This document shows, one piece after another, positions 31,318-40,183 of a stretch of DNA of 62,022 nt. The DNA is from a bacterium (GTDB lineage Bacteria > Pseudomonadota > Alphaproteobacteria > Ferrovibrionales > Ferrovibrionaceae). Where the stretch lies: positions 1-62,022 of the forward strand of contig JALHMN010000002.1 of NCBI GenBank assembly GCA_022844005.1, read 5' to 3'. Position numbers and translations under genes: made by a program. Below the pieces are notes generated by a model. The model saw only the letters and a program-made list of their open reading frames with translations. It searched no databases and was not told where the DNA came from. Every line of letters starts with the position of its first letter. Position 1 is the first letter of the stretch.

Positions 31318-32556
31318 ATGCCTGAAGCACTGATCATCGACGCCGTTCGCACTCCGCGCGGTATCGGCAAGCTCGGCAAGGGCGCGCTGGCCGAGATTCA
31401 TCCCCAGCAGCTGGGCGCCACCGTCCTGAAGGCGCTGGCCGAACGCACGGGCATCAACACGGCCGAAGTCGACGACATCATCTGGGGCACCAGTTCCCAG
31501 AACGGCCCGCAGGGCAACGACCTCGGCCGCATGTCGGCTCTCGACGCCGGCTATGACATCCGCTCCAGCGGCGTGACGCTCGACCGCTTCTGCGGCTCGG
31601 GCATCACCACGGTGAACCTCGCCGCCGCCTCCATCATGTCCGGCATGGAAGACCTCGTCGTTGCCGGCGGAACCGAGATGATGTCGATGACCGGCCGCCG
31701 CGCCGCCGATGCCGGCCCGCCGATGATGGATGCGGGCAATCTTCGCCTGCGCGCCTCGCATCCGCAGTCCCAGCAGGGCGTCTGCGCCGATGCCATTGCC
31801 ACGCTGGAAGGCATTCCGCGCCGGGCGCTGGACGAGCTCGCCCTGGTCAGCCAGCAGCGGGCCGACGCCGCCATCAAGGCCGGGCATTTCAAGAAGAGCC
31901 TGGTGCCGGTCTACAAGGAAGACGGCAGCCTCGCCCTCGACCATGAGGAATTCCCCCGCCCCAGCACGACCATCGAGGGCCTGTCGGCGCTGAAGGCTTC
32001 CTTCGAGGCGATGGCCGACATCAAGCTGGACGAGAAGGGCAACACCTATCGCGGCCTGATCCTGCAGAAGCACCCCGGCCTCGACATCAAGTTCGTCCAC
32101 CATGCCGGAAATTCCTCGGGCGTGGTCGACGGCTCGGCCGCCCTCCTCCTCGCTTCGCCCGACTACGCGAAGAAGCATGGCCTGAAGCCGCGCGCCCGCG
32201 TGGTCGCCACGGCGAACATGGGTGATTCGCCCACCCTGATGCTGAACGCCCCCGTCCCCGCCGCCCGCAAGGTTCTGGCCAAGGCCGGCCTCAAGGTCGA
32301 GGACATCGACCTCTGGGAGATCAACGAGGCTTTCGCCGTGGTGGCGGAGAAGTTCATCCGCGACCTGAAGCTCGACCGCGACAAGGTGAACGTGAACGGC
32401 GGCGCCATGGCGCTCGGCCATCCGATCGGCGCCACCGGTTCGATCCTGATCGGCACGCTGCTGGACGAACTCGAGCGTCGCGACCTGAAGCGGGGCCTGG
32501 TCACCATGTGCGCCGCCGGCGGCATGGCCCCGGCGATCATCATCGAACGCCTCTGA
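31318..32556 (+). CDS. Acetyl-CoA C-acyltransferase (thiolase)
   Basis: Thiolase, 412 residues, complete. It cleaves 3-ketoacyl-CoA with CoA or condenses acyl-CoA units. Cys92 in LDRFCGSGITTVNLAA is the nucleophile. The His is in NGGAMALGHPIGATGS, and the second Cys is in VTMCAAGGMAPA. A clear GGAGG-like RBS lies before ATG 31318. It follows the acyl-CoA synthetase by 47 bases, fitting a beta-oxidation-type set. A strong hairpin after the stop separates it from the convergent monooxygenase. Confidence 0.95.
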   Translation: MPEALIIDAVRTPRGIGKLGKGALAEIHPQQLGATVLKALAERTGINTAEVDDIIWGTSSQNGPQGNDLGRMSALDAGYDIRSSGVTLDRFCGSGITTVNLAAASIMSGMEDLVVAGGTEMMSMTGRRAADAGPPMMDAGNLRLRASHPQSQQGVCADAIATLEGIPRRALDELALVSQQRADAAIKAGHFKKSLVPVYKEDGSLALDHEEFPRPSTTIEGLSALKASFEAMADIKLDEKGNTYRGLILQKHPGLDIKFVHHAGNSSGVVDGSAALLLASPDYAKKHGLKPRARVVATANMGDSPTLMLNAPVPAARKVLAKAGLKVEDIDLWEINEAFAVVAEKFIRDLKLDRDKVNVNGGAMALGHPIGATGSILIGTLLDELERRDLKRGLVTMCAAGGMAPAIIIERL

Positions 32557-32572
32557 TCGCTTCCCTGAAGCC

Positions 32573-32610
32573 GCCGCCGTTCCGGAACACCGGGACGGCG
32601 GCGTTCCTTC
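32573..32610 (+). terminator. Hairpin terminator between thiolase and monooxygenase
   Basis: GCCGCCGTTCC (32573-32583) pairs with GGGACGGCGGC (32592-32602) through 11 positions including one G-T wobble. The loop is eight bases, and GTTCCTTC follows. It sits between the stop codons of two convergent genes, so it probably works for the thiolase transcript and perhaps in both directions. Confidence 0.6.
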
Positions 32611-32613
32611 GGG

Positions 32614-34398
32614 TCAGGCGCCGCCGGCTGGCCCGTAGACCGGCGTCGGTATCCCTTCCATCCGCGCCTTCAGCTGCAGCGCCATGTAGCGCGAGAAGTG
32701 CCGCGACTGCGCCAGGTTGCCGCCGTGGAACCAGAGCGCCTCCTGCGCCGTCGGCTTCCACATGTTGCGCAGCTCCCCCTGCCAGGGTCCCGGATCCATC
32801 GCCGTCCCGGAACCGAGGCCCCAGCACGGGCCGACCTTCTCGGCCACGGCGGGCGAGATCAGCTCGGCCGCCCAGCCGTTCATCGATCCATAGCCGGTGG
32901 CATAGACCACGAGGTCGGCCGGCAGTTCGCTGCCATCCGCCAGCACCACGGCGCTCTCGGTGAGGTGGCTGATGACGGCGCCGGGCTTCAGCCCGATCTC
33001 GCCCTCGACGATGAGCTGCGAGGCGCCGACGTCGATGTAGTAGCCGGAACCCCGGCGCGCATACATCATGCCGATGCCGGTCTCGTCCTCGCCGAAGGTC
33101 AGCATGAACCCGGCACGGCGCAGGCCCTCGTAGAATTCCGCGTCCATCTCCCGCATCCGACGCACGATGGGCTTCAGGAACTGCGGCAGCACCGCATAGG
33201 GGACCGAGGCCGACATCAGGTCGGCGAGATCGGCGTCGATGCCGGACCGCACCGCCTCCTCCGAATAGAGGCTGCGGAATTTCGCCAGCGTCTCCGAACG
33301 CACCACTAGGGTCGGCGAGCGCTGCAGCATGGTCACCGAGGCGGCGCCGTGCTCCCACAGGTCGGCGGCGATGTCATGGGCGGAATTGTTCGACCCGACG
33401 ACGACGCAGTTCTTGCCCGCGAAGCCTTCGCCGCCGGCATGCCGGCTGGAATGATGTTGCTTGCCTCTGAACAGGTCGGCGCCGGGATAGCGCGGGATGT
33501 TGGGAACGCCCGACATGCCGGTGGCGAGCACCAGCTGCTTGGGGCGGAGCGTGACGGGTTTGCCCTCGCGCTCCACCACCACGGTCCATTCCTTCTTCGT
33601 CTCGTCGTAGGCGGCGCTGCGGCAGGCGGTGGAAGGCCAGTAGTTCAGCTCCATCAGCTTCGTATAGGCCTCCAGCCAGTCGCCCATCTGGTCCTTCGGC
33701 GTATAGATCGGCCAATGGTCGGGAAACGGCAGGTAGGGCATGTGGTCGTACCAGACCGGGTCGTGCAGGCAGAGCGAGTTGTAGCGCTTGCGCCAGGCAT
33801 CGCCCGGCCGCTCGTGGCTGTCGACGACCAGGGTCGGCACGCCGATTCGCTTCAGCCGGGCGCCGAGGCCGATGCCGCCCTGCCCGCCGCCGATGACGAG
33901 GGCGTAGGGCTGGGTTGTATGGCCGAGCGCCGCCTCTTCCTCCCGGCGCCGGTCCAGCCAGCTCCGCCGGCCCTTGATCGCCCCGTGCTGGGTGCCGATG
34001 GGCCGCGTTGCGCCGGCCTTCTCCTCGAAGCCCTTCAACTCCCGGAGCGCGGTGAACAGGATCCAGGCCTTGCCGTCCTTGAGACGCAGGTGCCCCTTGC
34101 CCCGTCCGACCGCGGTCTCGAAGCCGAACCAGCCCTGCGTGACGCCGCCTTCGCTACTGGCCGGGTCCTCGGCCCGCCAGCCGCCGGGCGCAACGCGACC
34201 GAGCGTTTCCTCCAGCATGGCGCCGATCGCCCCCTTCCCCTCGAAGGTGGCGATGTTCCAGGTGAAGGCGACGAAATCGCGCCAGTAGCTGTCGGAACCG
34301 AACAGCGCCAGCGCCGCCGGTATGTCCTTCGCCGCCAGGGCCTCGGAGAAATCGGCGAGCCAGCGCGACACCGCCTGCGACGCTTCCGAAACGCTCAT
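32614..34398 (-). CDS. FAD-dependent monooxygenase (FMO/BVMO-like) with N-terminal NTF2-like domain
   Basis: This 594-residue protein fuses an N-terminal SnoaL/NTF2-like domain (about residues 1-150) to a flavin monooxygenase. The first Rossmann motif VIGGGQGGIGLGARLKRIG binds FAD, and VVVGSNNSAHDIAADL binds NAD(P)H. VYATGYGSMNG is the FMO ATG motif. The stretch LCLHDPVWYDHMPYLPFP is typical of this branch. ATG 34398 begins at the NTF2-like domain. It is convergent with the thiolase and divergent from an alpha/beta hydrolase. The substrate is unknown. Confidence 0.9.
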   Translation of the reverse strand: MSVSEASQAVSRWLADFSEALAAKDIPAALALFGSDSYWRDFVAFTWNIATFEGKGAIGAMLEETLGRVAPGGWRAEDPASSEGGVTQGWFGFETAVGRGKGHLRLKDGKAWILFTALRELKGFEEKAGATRPIGTQHGAIKGRRSWLDRRREEEAALGHTTQPYALVIGGGQGGIGLGARLKRIGVPTLVVDSHERPGDAWRKRYNSLCLHDPVWYDHMPYLPFPDHWPIYTPKDQMGDWLEAYTKLMELNYWPSTACRSAAYDETKKEWTVVVEREGKPVTLRPKQLVLATGMSGVPNIPRYPGADLFRGKQHHSSRHAGGEGFAGKNCVVVGSNNSAHDIAADLWEHGAASVTMLQRSPTLVVRSETLAKFRSLYSEEAVRSGIDADLADLMSASVPYAVLPQFLKPIVRRMREMDAEFYEGLRRAGFMLTFGEDETGIGMMYARRGSGYYIDVGASQLIVEGEIGLKPGAVISHLTESAVVLADGSELPADLVVYATGYGSMNGWAAELISPAVAEKVGPCWGLGSGTAMDPGPWQGELRNMWKPTAQEALWFHGGNLAQSRHFSRYMALQLKARMEGIPTPVYGPAGGA

Positions 34399-34527
34399 CG
34401 AACCACCACCTCGCGCTGCATGGGGGATTTCCTGTTCCCGACACTCTCATTCCCGGCCACACTCCATCAAGGGCTGCCGGCGAACGGCACCCAAGCGGCC
34501 AGCGCATGGAAAGAGCCGGGAGGAAAC

Positions 34528-35319
34528 ATGAGCGAACCGGAAGCGAGCGACCTCGACGACGAGGCCGAGGAACTGATCGACGCCCTCATCTATCCCAAGC
34601 GCCGGGCCCGGCCGCGCCTCGCCGAACCGCTGCGCATGGCCGAGGAGCGGGAGGTGGAGACCCCCTTCGGGCCCGTGAAGGCCTGGCGCCTGGGCAAGGG
34701 TCCGGCGGTCATGCTGGTGCACGGCTGGGACGACGACAACTGCCTCTGGGGGCCGATGATCGAGGCCTTCATGCAGATCGGCTATGCCGTCGTGGCGCTC
34801 GACCTGCCCGGCCACGGCTTCTCCGCCGCGGAAGACCCCTCGCCCAAATCCGCCACGGCCGCGGTCATGGCCGTCGCCGAGGCCCTCGGTCCGATCGATG
34901 CCTATGTCGGGCATTCCTACGGCTGCGCCGTCGGGATCCAGGCCCTGGCGAGCGGGCTTTCGGTGAAGCGTGCCGCCTTCATCGCCACGCCGCTGCCGAA
35001 GCCCGAGCGCCGCTTCGACCGCGCGCGCCGGGTGGGCGTGCCGGAAGCGGTGATCGCCCGCGCCACCGAACTCTATGCCCGGCGCCCGGAGGCGCAGGAG
35101 CCGCGCTTCGATCACGCCGCCGCCGCGCCCGGCATGACCGCGGCGGCGCTGTTCCTGCACTCCGTCGACGACGAGCAATGTCCTGTCGCCGATGCCGAGA
35201 CGCTCCGCGACCTCTGGCCGGGGGCGAAGCTGGCGCTGACCGACGGGCTCGGCCACCGCCTGATCGCGCAGGACACGGCCATGCTGCAGCGGATCGCCGC
35301 CTTCATCGACGGCCGCTGA
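34528..35319 (+). CDS. Alpha/beta hydrolase
   Basis: A 263-residue serine hydrolase with the oxyanion segment MLVHGWDDDNCLW, the nucleophile elbow VGHSYGCAVG (GHSYG, Ser), and the C-terminal His in DGLGHRLIAQD. An acidic N-terminal region (residues 1-25) has no signal. AGGAAAC precedes ATG 34528. It is 13 bases upstream of the pirin gene, and five genes run in the same direction with overlaps, implying one operon. Substrate unknown. Confidence 0.88.
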   Translation: MSEPEASDLDDEAEELIDALIYPKRRARPRLAEPLRMAEEREVETPFGPVKAWRLGKGPAVMLVHGWDDDNCLWGPMIEAFMQIGYAVVALDLPGHGFSAAEDPSPKSATAAVMAVAEALGPIDAYVGHSYGCAVGIQALASGLSVKRAAFIATPLPKPERRFDRARRVGVPEAVIARATELYARRPEAQEPRFDHAAAAPGMTAAALFLHSVDDEQCPVADAETLRDLWPGAKLALTDGLGHRLIAQDTAMLQRIAAFIDGR

Positions 35320-35332
35320 GAAGGAGCCTTCC

Positions 35333-36199
35333 ATGCTGGAACAGGTCATAGAACAGCGCCGCCGCGACCTCGGCGGCTTCGAGGTGGGCCGCATCCTGCC
35401 CGTCGCCGGGCGGCGCATGGTCGGCCCCTTCGTCTTCTTCGACCATATGGGGCCGGTGGACTTCCAGCCGGGCATTCCCCGCAGTGTCGACGTCCGCCCG
35501 CATCCGCATATCGGGCTGTCGACCGTCACCTATCTGTTCGACGGCGAGATCATGCATCGCGACAGCGTCGGCTCCGAACAGGCGATCCGCCCCGGCGCCG
35601 TCAACTGGATGACCGCCGGCCGCGGCATCACCCATTCCGAACGCTTCGAGAAGGCGCGGGTGGCCGGCGGGCGCATGCATGGCATCCAGGCCTGGGTCGC
35701 GCTGCCGAAGGAGGACGAGGAGATCGAGCCGTCTTTCGTCCATCACGACACCGATCGCCTGCCCGCCTTCGAGGACGGCGGGTTGTGGGGCCGCGTGCTG
35801 GCGGGCGAGGCCTTCGGCGTCAAGGCCACGGTGCCGGTCCGTTCGCCCATGCTCTACGTCCATTGCGAACTGCAGGTGGGTGCGCGACTTTCCATGCCCG
35901 CCACCTATCCCGAACGCGCGATCTATGTCGCCGCCGGCAGCGTGGAACTCGATGGCCGCGTCCACGATGCCGGACGCATGCTGGTGCTGGCGCCCGGGGT
36001 CGTGGCGAGGCTCGTCGCGCTCACGCCGGCCACGCTGATGCTGCTGGGTGGCGAGCCCGTCGGGCCACGCTTCCTCGACTGGAACTTCGTCTCCTCCTCG
36101 AAGGAACGGATCGAGCAGGCCAAGGCCGACTGGCGGGCCGGCCGCATGAAGTTGCCCGACCTCGACGACGCCGAATTCATCCCCCTGCCCGGCGAATGA
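35333..36199 (+). CDS. Pirin family protein
   Basis: Pirins are bicupin metalloproteins; some have quercetinase-like activity, and others regulate central metabolism. The 288-residue product has the N-terminal cupin with metal ligands in RPHPHIGLSTVTYLFDGEIMHRDS and in WMTAGRGITHSE. A second cupin shows an LLGGEPVGPRF ending. GGAG precedes ATG 35333. Its stop overlaps the DUF2238 start (ATGA). It may work with the following citryl-CoA lyase; this is inference from gene order. Confidence 0.92.
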   Translation: MLEQVIEQRRRDLGGFEVGRILPVAGRRMVGPFVFFDHMGPVDFQPGIPRSVDVRPHPHIGLSTVTYLFDGEIMHRDSVGSEQAIRPGAVNWMTAGRGITHSERFEKARVAGGRMHGIQAWVALPKEDEEIEPSFVHHDTDRLPAFEDGGLWGRVLAGEAFGVKATVPVRSPMLYVHCELQVGARLSMPATYPERAIYVAAGSVELDGRVHDAGRMLVLAPGVVARLVALTPATLMLLGGEPVGPRFLDWNFVSSSKERIEQAKADWRAGRMKLPDLDDAEFIPLPGE

Positions 36200-36816
36200 C
36201 GATGGATCGCACCCTCGCCTGGGCCGCGACGGCGAGTGTCGCCCTCGTATTGGCCTGGTCCGCCATCGCCCCCTACGACCGCGCCACCTGGTTCATGGAG
36301 GTACTGCCGGTCCTGCTCGCCGCCCCCGTCCTCTTCCTGACCGCCCGGCGCTTCCCGCTGACGACGCTCCTCTATGCCCTGATCTGGTTGCACTGCCTCG
36401 TCCTGATCCTGGGCGGCACCTATACCTACGCCCGGGTGCCGCTCGGCTTCTGGCTGCAGGACATCCTCGGCACCGAGCGCAATCCCTACGACAAGATCGG
36501 CCATTTCATGCAAGGGCTGGTTCCCGCGCTCCTCGCCCGCGAGATCCTGCTGCGCACCGGCCAGGTCGCGGGGCGCCGCATGGCGGGCTTCCTCGCCCTT
36601 TGCGTCGCGCTCTCGGTCAGCGCCGTCTACGAACTGCTCGAATGGTGGGCGGCACTCGCCATGGGTGAGGGCGCCGACGAATTCCTCGGCACCCAGGGCG
36701 ACGAGTGGGACACGCAATCCGATATTTTTTTGGCGCTGATCGGTGCCGCCTCTGCCGTGCTGCTGCTGCGCCGGCTGCACGACCGGCAGATTGAGAAGAT
36801 GAGGAAAACGCCATGA
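36196..36816 (+). CDS. DUF2238 (YjdF-like) membrane protein
   Basis: This integral membrane protein has 206 residues. It has five hydrophobic segments at about 7-26, 33-50, 55-78, 125-145 and 180-198. The acidic motif YELLEWWAALAMGEGADEFLGTQGDEWDTQSD is typical of DUF2238/YjdF, with conserved Asp residues that could bind cations. Both ends overlap neighbours by four bases, so it is co-translated with the pirin and lyase genes. A direct role is not known. Confidence 0.87.
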   Translation: MTMDRTLAWAATASVALVLAWSAIAPYDRATWFMEVLPVLLAAPVLFLTARRFPLTTLLYALIWLHCLVLILGGTYTYARVPLGFWLQDILGTERNPYDKIGHFMQGLVPALLAREILLRTGQVAGRRMAGFLALCVALSVSAVYELLEWWAALAMGEGADEFLGTQGDEWDTQSDIFLALIGAASAVLLLRRLHDRQIEKMRKTP

Positions 36817-37583
36817 CAGATATCAACAGCCCGCACACCTCGATCGCCCGCCACACGGCCAGCGCCGTCTACGTGCGTGAACGCGATCTGGTCGAAGAGC
36901 TGATCGGCAAGGTCAGCTTCACCCAGATGATGATCCTGCAGCTTCTCGGCCGGATGCCGACGCCGGCCGAGACGGCCGTGCTGGACGCCGTTCTGGTCAC
37001 CATCATGGAGCACGGGCACACGCCGAGTTCGATCGTGACGCGCCTCATCTACGACAGCGCGCCGGAAGCGCTGCAATCGGCCGTGGCCGCCGGTCTCCTG
37101 GGCGTCGCCGGCACCTTCGTCGGCACCATGGAAGGCTGCGCCAAACTGATCGACGAGATCCTGGCCGACCCCGGCGGCATCGAGGCCGGCGCCACCGCCG
37201 TCGCCACCCGCATCCGCGCCGCCCGCCAGCCGCTGCCGGGTTTCGGTCACCCCTTCCACAAGCCGGACGATCCGCGCAGCCCGCGCCTGATGGCGGTGGC
37301 GGAAGCCGCCGGCGTCCCCGGCCGCCACATCGCCGCGCTCAAGGCCCTTTCGGCCGCCGTCGACAAGGCCTGGGGCCGGCATCTCACCATCAACGCCACC
37401 GGCGCCATCGCAGCGGTGCTGGGCGAAATCGGCATGCCCCAGGGGGTGATGCGCGGCATCGCCGTGATCAGCCGCGCCGCCGGCCTGGTCGGACACATCT
37501 ACGAGGAGCAGCGCATTCCCACCGCCCGGCATATCTGGGATGCTGTGGGTGAAGCGGTGCCCTATCGGGCCGAGGGGAAATGA
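36813..37583 (+). CDS. Citryl-CoA lyase / citrate-synthase-like protein
   Basis: A 256-residue single-domain member of the citrate-synthase fold, shorter than true citrate synthase. GFGHPFHKPDDPRSPRL is the active-site loop with the catalytic His. LDAVLVTIMEHGHTPSS and a late VGHIYEEQRIP follow. Such short proteins often cleave citryl-CoA or citramalyl-CoA-like thioesters to acetyl-CoA plus a keto acid. It overlaps the DUF2238 gene before it and the 2-hydroxyacid dehydrogenase after it (both by four bases). Substrate is inferred only from the fold. Confidence 0.88.
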   Translation: MTDINSPHTSIARHTASAVYVRERDLVEELIGKVSFTQMMILQLLGRMPTPAETAVLDAVLVTIMEHGHTPSSIVTRLIYDSAPEALQSAVAAGLLGVAGTFVGTMEGCAKLIDEILADPGGIEAGATAVATRIRAARQPLPGFGHPFHKPDDPRSPRLMAVAEAAGVPGRHIAALKALSAAVDKAWGRHLTINATGAIAAVLGEIGMPQGVMRGIAVISRAAGLVGHIYEEQRIPTARHIWDAVGEAVPYRAEGK

Positions 37584-38557
37584 ACGCGATGCTGCCGAAG
37601 AAGGAAGACCTCACCATCTGTTTCGCCCATGCGGCCTACCGGCTGCAGGACCGGATCGCGCTCCGCAAGACCGGCCTGAAGAGCTTCGAGGTGCGCAGCC
37701 GCGAGGAACTGGAGGCACGGCTGAAGGAGGCCGACGTGCTCCTGGTCTCCGGCCTGTGGCGGAACGAGCTGATCGACGTGGCACCGAAACTTCGCTTCAT
37801 CCAGTCGATCAGCGCCGGTGTCGACCAGTATTCGAAGGAGAAGCTCGCCGCTGCCGGCATTCGTCTCGCCTCGGCGCAGGGCGCGAATGCCCGCGCGGTT
37901 GCCGAACACGCGATCTCCCTCGTGCTGGCCATCAGCCGCCGGCTCGGCGAGGCGCGCGACAACCAGGCCAAGCACGCCTGGCGCGGCATGATCGGCGATC
38001 TCGACCGGCGCGAGGATGAACTCGACGGCAAGACCATGCTGATCGTCGGCCAGGGCCGTATCGGCGGCCGGCTGGCACAGATCGCCAAGGCCTTCGACAT
38101 GAAGGTGATCGGCATCCGCCGCGACGCGCAGGCGGACAAGGGTGCTGCCGATGCCGTGCATCCCTATGCCGATCTCGACCGGCTGATCCCGCAGGCGGAC
38201 TATGTGGCGCTGACCTGCGCGCTGACACCGGAAACCGAAGGCCTGATCGGGGCAAAGCAGCTCGGCCTGATGAAGCCCTCGGCCGCGCTCGTCAACGTCG
38301 CCCGCGGCAAGGTGGTGGACGAGACGGCGCTGGCGGAAACCATGAAGGCGGGCCGCATCTACGGCGCCGGCATCGATGTCACGCGCGAGGAGCCGCTGCC
38401 GGCGGCCTCCCCGCTCTGGGATCTGCCCAACGTCTTCATCACCCCGCATACCGGCGGCGAGACGCGGGCCTACGAGGACAACGTCCTCGACCTGCTGTTG
38501 GAAAACCTGGGCCGGCTCTGGCGTGGCGAAACGGCCCTGAAGAACCAGATCGTCTGA
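37580..38557 (+). CDS. D-2-hydroxyacid dehydrogenase
   Basis: This NAD(P)-dependent reductase has 325 residues and interconverts 2-keto and D-2-hydroxy acids. It has the Rossmann motif IVGQGRIGGRLAQIAKAF, the catalytic Arg in VNVARGKVVDE, Glu in VTREEPLPAASPLWDLPN and His in FITPHTGGET. The sequence resembles glyoxylate/hydroxypyruvate reductases. It overlaps the citryl-CoA lyase gene and is last in the operon; it could reduce the keto acid released by the lyase. That link is inference. Confidence 0.92.
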   Translation: MNAMLPKKEDLTICFAHAAYRLQDRIALRKTGLKSFEVRSREELEARLKEADVLLVSGLWRNELIDVAPKLRFIQSISAGVDQYSKEKLAAAGIRLASAQGANARAVAEHAISLVLAISRRLGEARDNQAKHAWRGMIGDLDRREDELDGKTMLIVGQGRIGGRLAQIAKAFDMKVIGIRRDAQADKGAADAVHPYADLDRLIPQADYVALTCALTPETEGLIGAKQLGLMKPSAALVNVARGKVVDETALAETMKAGRIYGAGIDVTREEPLPAASPLWDLPNVFITPHTGGETRAYEDNVLDLLLENLGRLWRGETALKNQIV

Positions 38558-38576
38558 TCGCGGATCATACCGCGGG

Positions 38577-40070
38577 TCACACCACCGGCTTCATCTGCGA
38601 CAGCGCGCCGGCGCCGTGCGGCGACAGCGGCCGGCCGAGCGGCGCGCCGCTGCCAGCCTTCTTTTCGAAGGGCAGCGGCACCAGTTCGGGGATCGGGCAG
38701 GCATAGGGCTTCCCTCCCGTCCGCTCCACCCACTCGGCCCGTGCCGCCTCGATCAGCTTCGGGTCGCTGAAGGCGTCGATAGCGGTGGCGGCCATGGCCT
38801 TGGCGGCATGCACCATGCCCTTGTGGGCGGCGGCATTCTTGCCCTGTGCCACCAGCTGCCAGGAATGACCCGGCGTGCCGATGGCAAAGCACGCGCCCCA
38901 GGCCTGCACCGTCGGCGTGACCCAGGACACGTCGCCGACATCGGTCGATCCAGGCAGGTCGAAGGGAGTCCCGTCGAAGGGCAGCACGTCCTGGTGCAGC
39001 GGATGCGGATAGCCCGGCGGCATGTGCACCAGGCGGAGTGAAGCGGCGACATCCGCCGGCGTGATCGCATTGCCGCGCAACTCGATGGCGAGCGCCTTGT
39101 CCGCCTCCACGAAGGGGGTCGGCCCCAGCTTCAACGCATTCTGGTACAGCGCCATCTCGAGCGCGGTATTGGGCAGTACTTCCGAACAGGCCTTGTCGAA
39201 ATCGACCACCGCCTGGGTCTCGGTCATCAGCGCCGCGCCTTCCGCGATCTTCTTCACCCGCTCGAACAGTTCCATGGCGCCGGCCACGGTGGTGGCGCGG
39301 ACCAGATACAGCACCTCCGCCTTCGCCTGCACCACGTTGGGCGAGATGCCGCCGGTGTCGGTGACGGCATAGTGGATGCGCGCGTCCGACGGCATGTGCT
39401 CGCGCATGTAGTTGACGCCGACATTCATCAGTTCCACCGCATCGAGCGCGCTCCGCCCCAGATGCGGCGCGGAGGCGGCATGCGTCGCCCGCCCGGTGAA
39501 GCGGAAATAGGCCTGTACGTTCGCCAGCGACTTCACCGACATGGTCCCGAAATAGGCGCCGGGGTGCCAGGTGACGGCCATGTCGAGATCGGCGAAGAGC
39601 CCGGCCCGCGCCATGAAGGTCTTGCCTGATCCCCCCTCTTCCGCCGGACAGCCGTAATAGCGCACCCGCCCCGGCATCCCGTTCCGGGCGAGGTACTTCC
39701 GCACCGCCACGGCTGCCAGCATGGCCCCGGTGCCGAGCAGGTTGTGGCCGCAGCCCTGCCCGTTCGCCCCGCCGGCATCCGCGCGCCGGGCAATGTTCGC
39801 CTGCTGGCTCAGGCCCGACAGCGCATCGTATTCACCGAGGAAGCCGATCAGCGGACCGCCCTCGCCCGCTTCGGCCATGAAGGCGGTCGGAATGCCGGCG
39901 ACGTTCCTGGTGATGCGGAAACCCTCCTTCTCCAGTTGCTCGGTCTGCGCGGCGACCGCCCCGTGCTCCTGGTAGCGCAGCTCGGCCAACTCCCAGATCC
40001 GGTCGGAAAGGTCGAGATAGGTGGCGGACTCGGCATCGATGAGCGCCGCGAGGCGGGCGATATCTTGCAT
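38577..40070 (-). CDS. M20-family amidohydrolase/peptidase (AbgB-like)
   Basis: A metallopeptidase-like hydrolase of 497 residues with two-domain M20D architecture. The metal site is in GQGCGHNLLGTGAM, the catalytic Glu in YYGCPAEEGGSGKTFM, and the dimerisation domain at about 185-300. The C-terminal metal ligand lies in TPGHSWQ. It resembles AbgB/amidobenzoyl-glutamate hydrolases more than simple IAA-amino-acid hydrolases. ATG 40070 is taken as start; the longer ORF to 40118 adds only low-complexity residues. It is divergent from the topoisomerase gene. Confidence 0.92.
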   Translation of the reverse strand: MQDIARLAALIDAESATYLDLSDRIWELAELRYQEHGAVAAQTEQLEKEGFRITRNVAGIPTAFMAEAGEGGPLIGFLGEYDALSGLSQQANIARRADAGGANGQGCGHNLLGTGAMLAAVAVRKYLARNGMPGRVRYYGCPAEEGGSGKTFMARAGLFADLDMAVTWHPGAYFGTMSVKSLANVQAYFRFTGRATHAASAPHLGRSALDAVELMNVGVNYMREHMPSDARIHYAVTDTGGISPNVVQAKAEVLYLVRATTVAGAMELFERVKKIAEGAALMTETQAVVDFDKACSEVLPNTALEMALYQNALKLGPTPFVEADKALAIELRGNAITPADVAASLRLVHMPPGYPHPLHQDVLPFDGTPFDLPGSTDVGDVSWVTPTVQAWGACFAIGTPGHSWQLVAQGKNAAAHKGMVHAAKAMAATAIDAFSDPKLIEAARAEWVERTGGKPYACPIPELVPLPFEKKAGSGAPLGRPLSPHGAGALSQMKPVV

Positions 40071-40183
40071 GACACATGTTCCGGTGAATGGACGAACAGA
40101 CAGCCTAGCCCGAACCACCCCCGAAGATCGATGGCCGAGCAGCGCCGTGGAACACGACGGCGGTGGCGCGTGTTTGAACGTCC

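Noticed and set aside
29600-31330. Minus-strand ORF of 576 codons
   Set aside because: Antisense shadow of the acyl-CoA synthetase, which has complete motifs.
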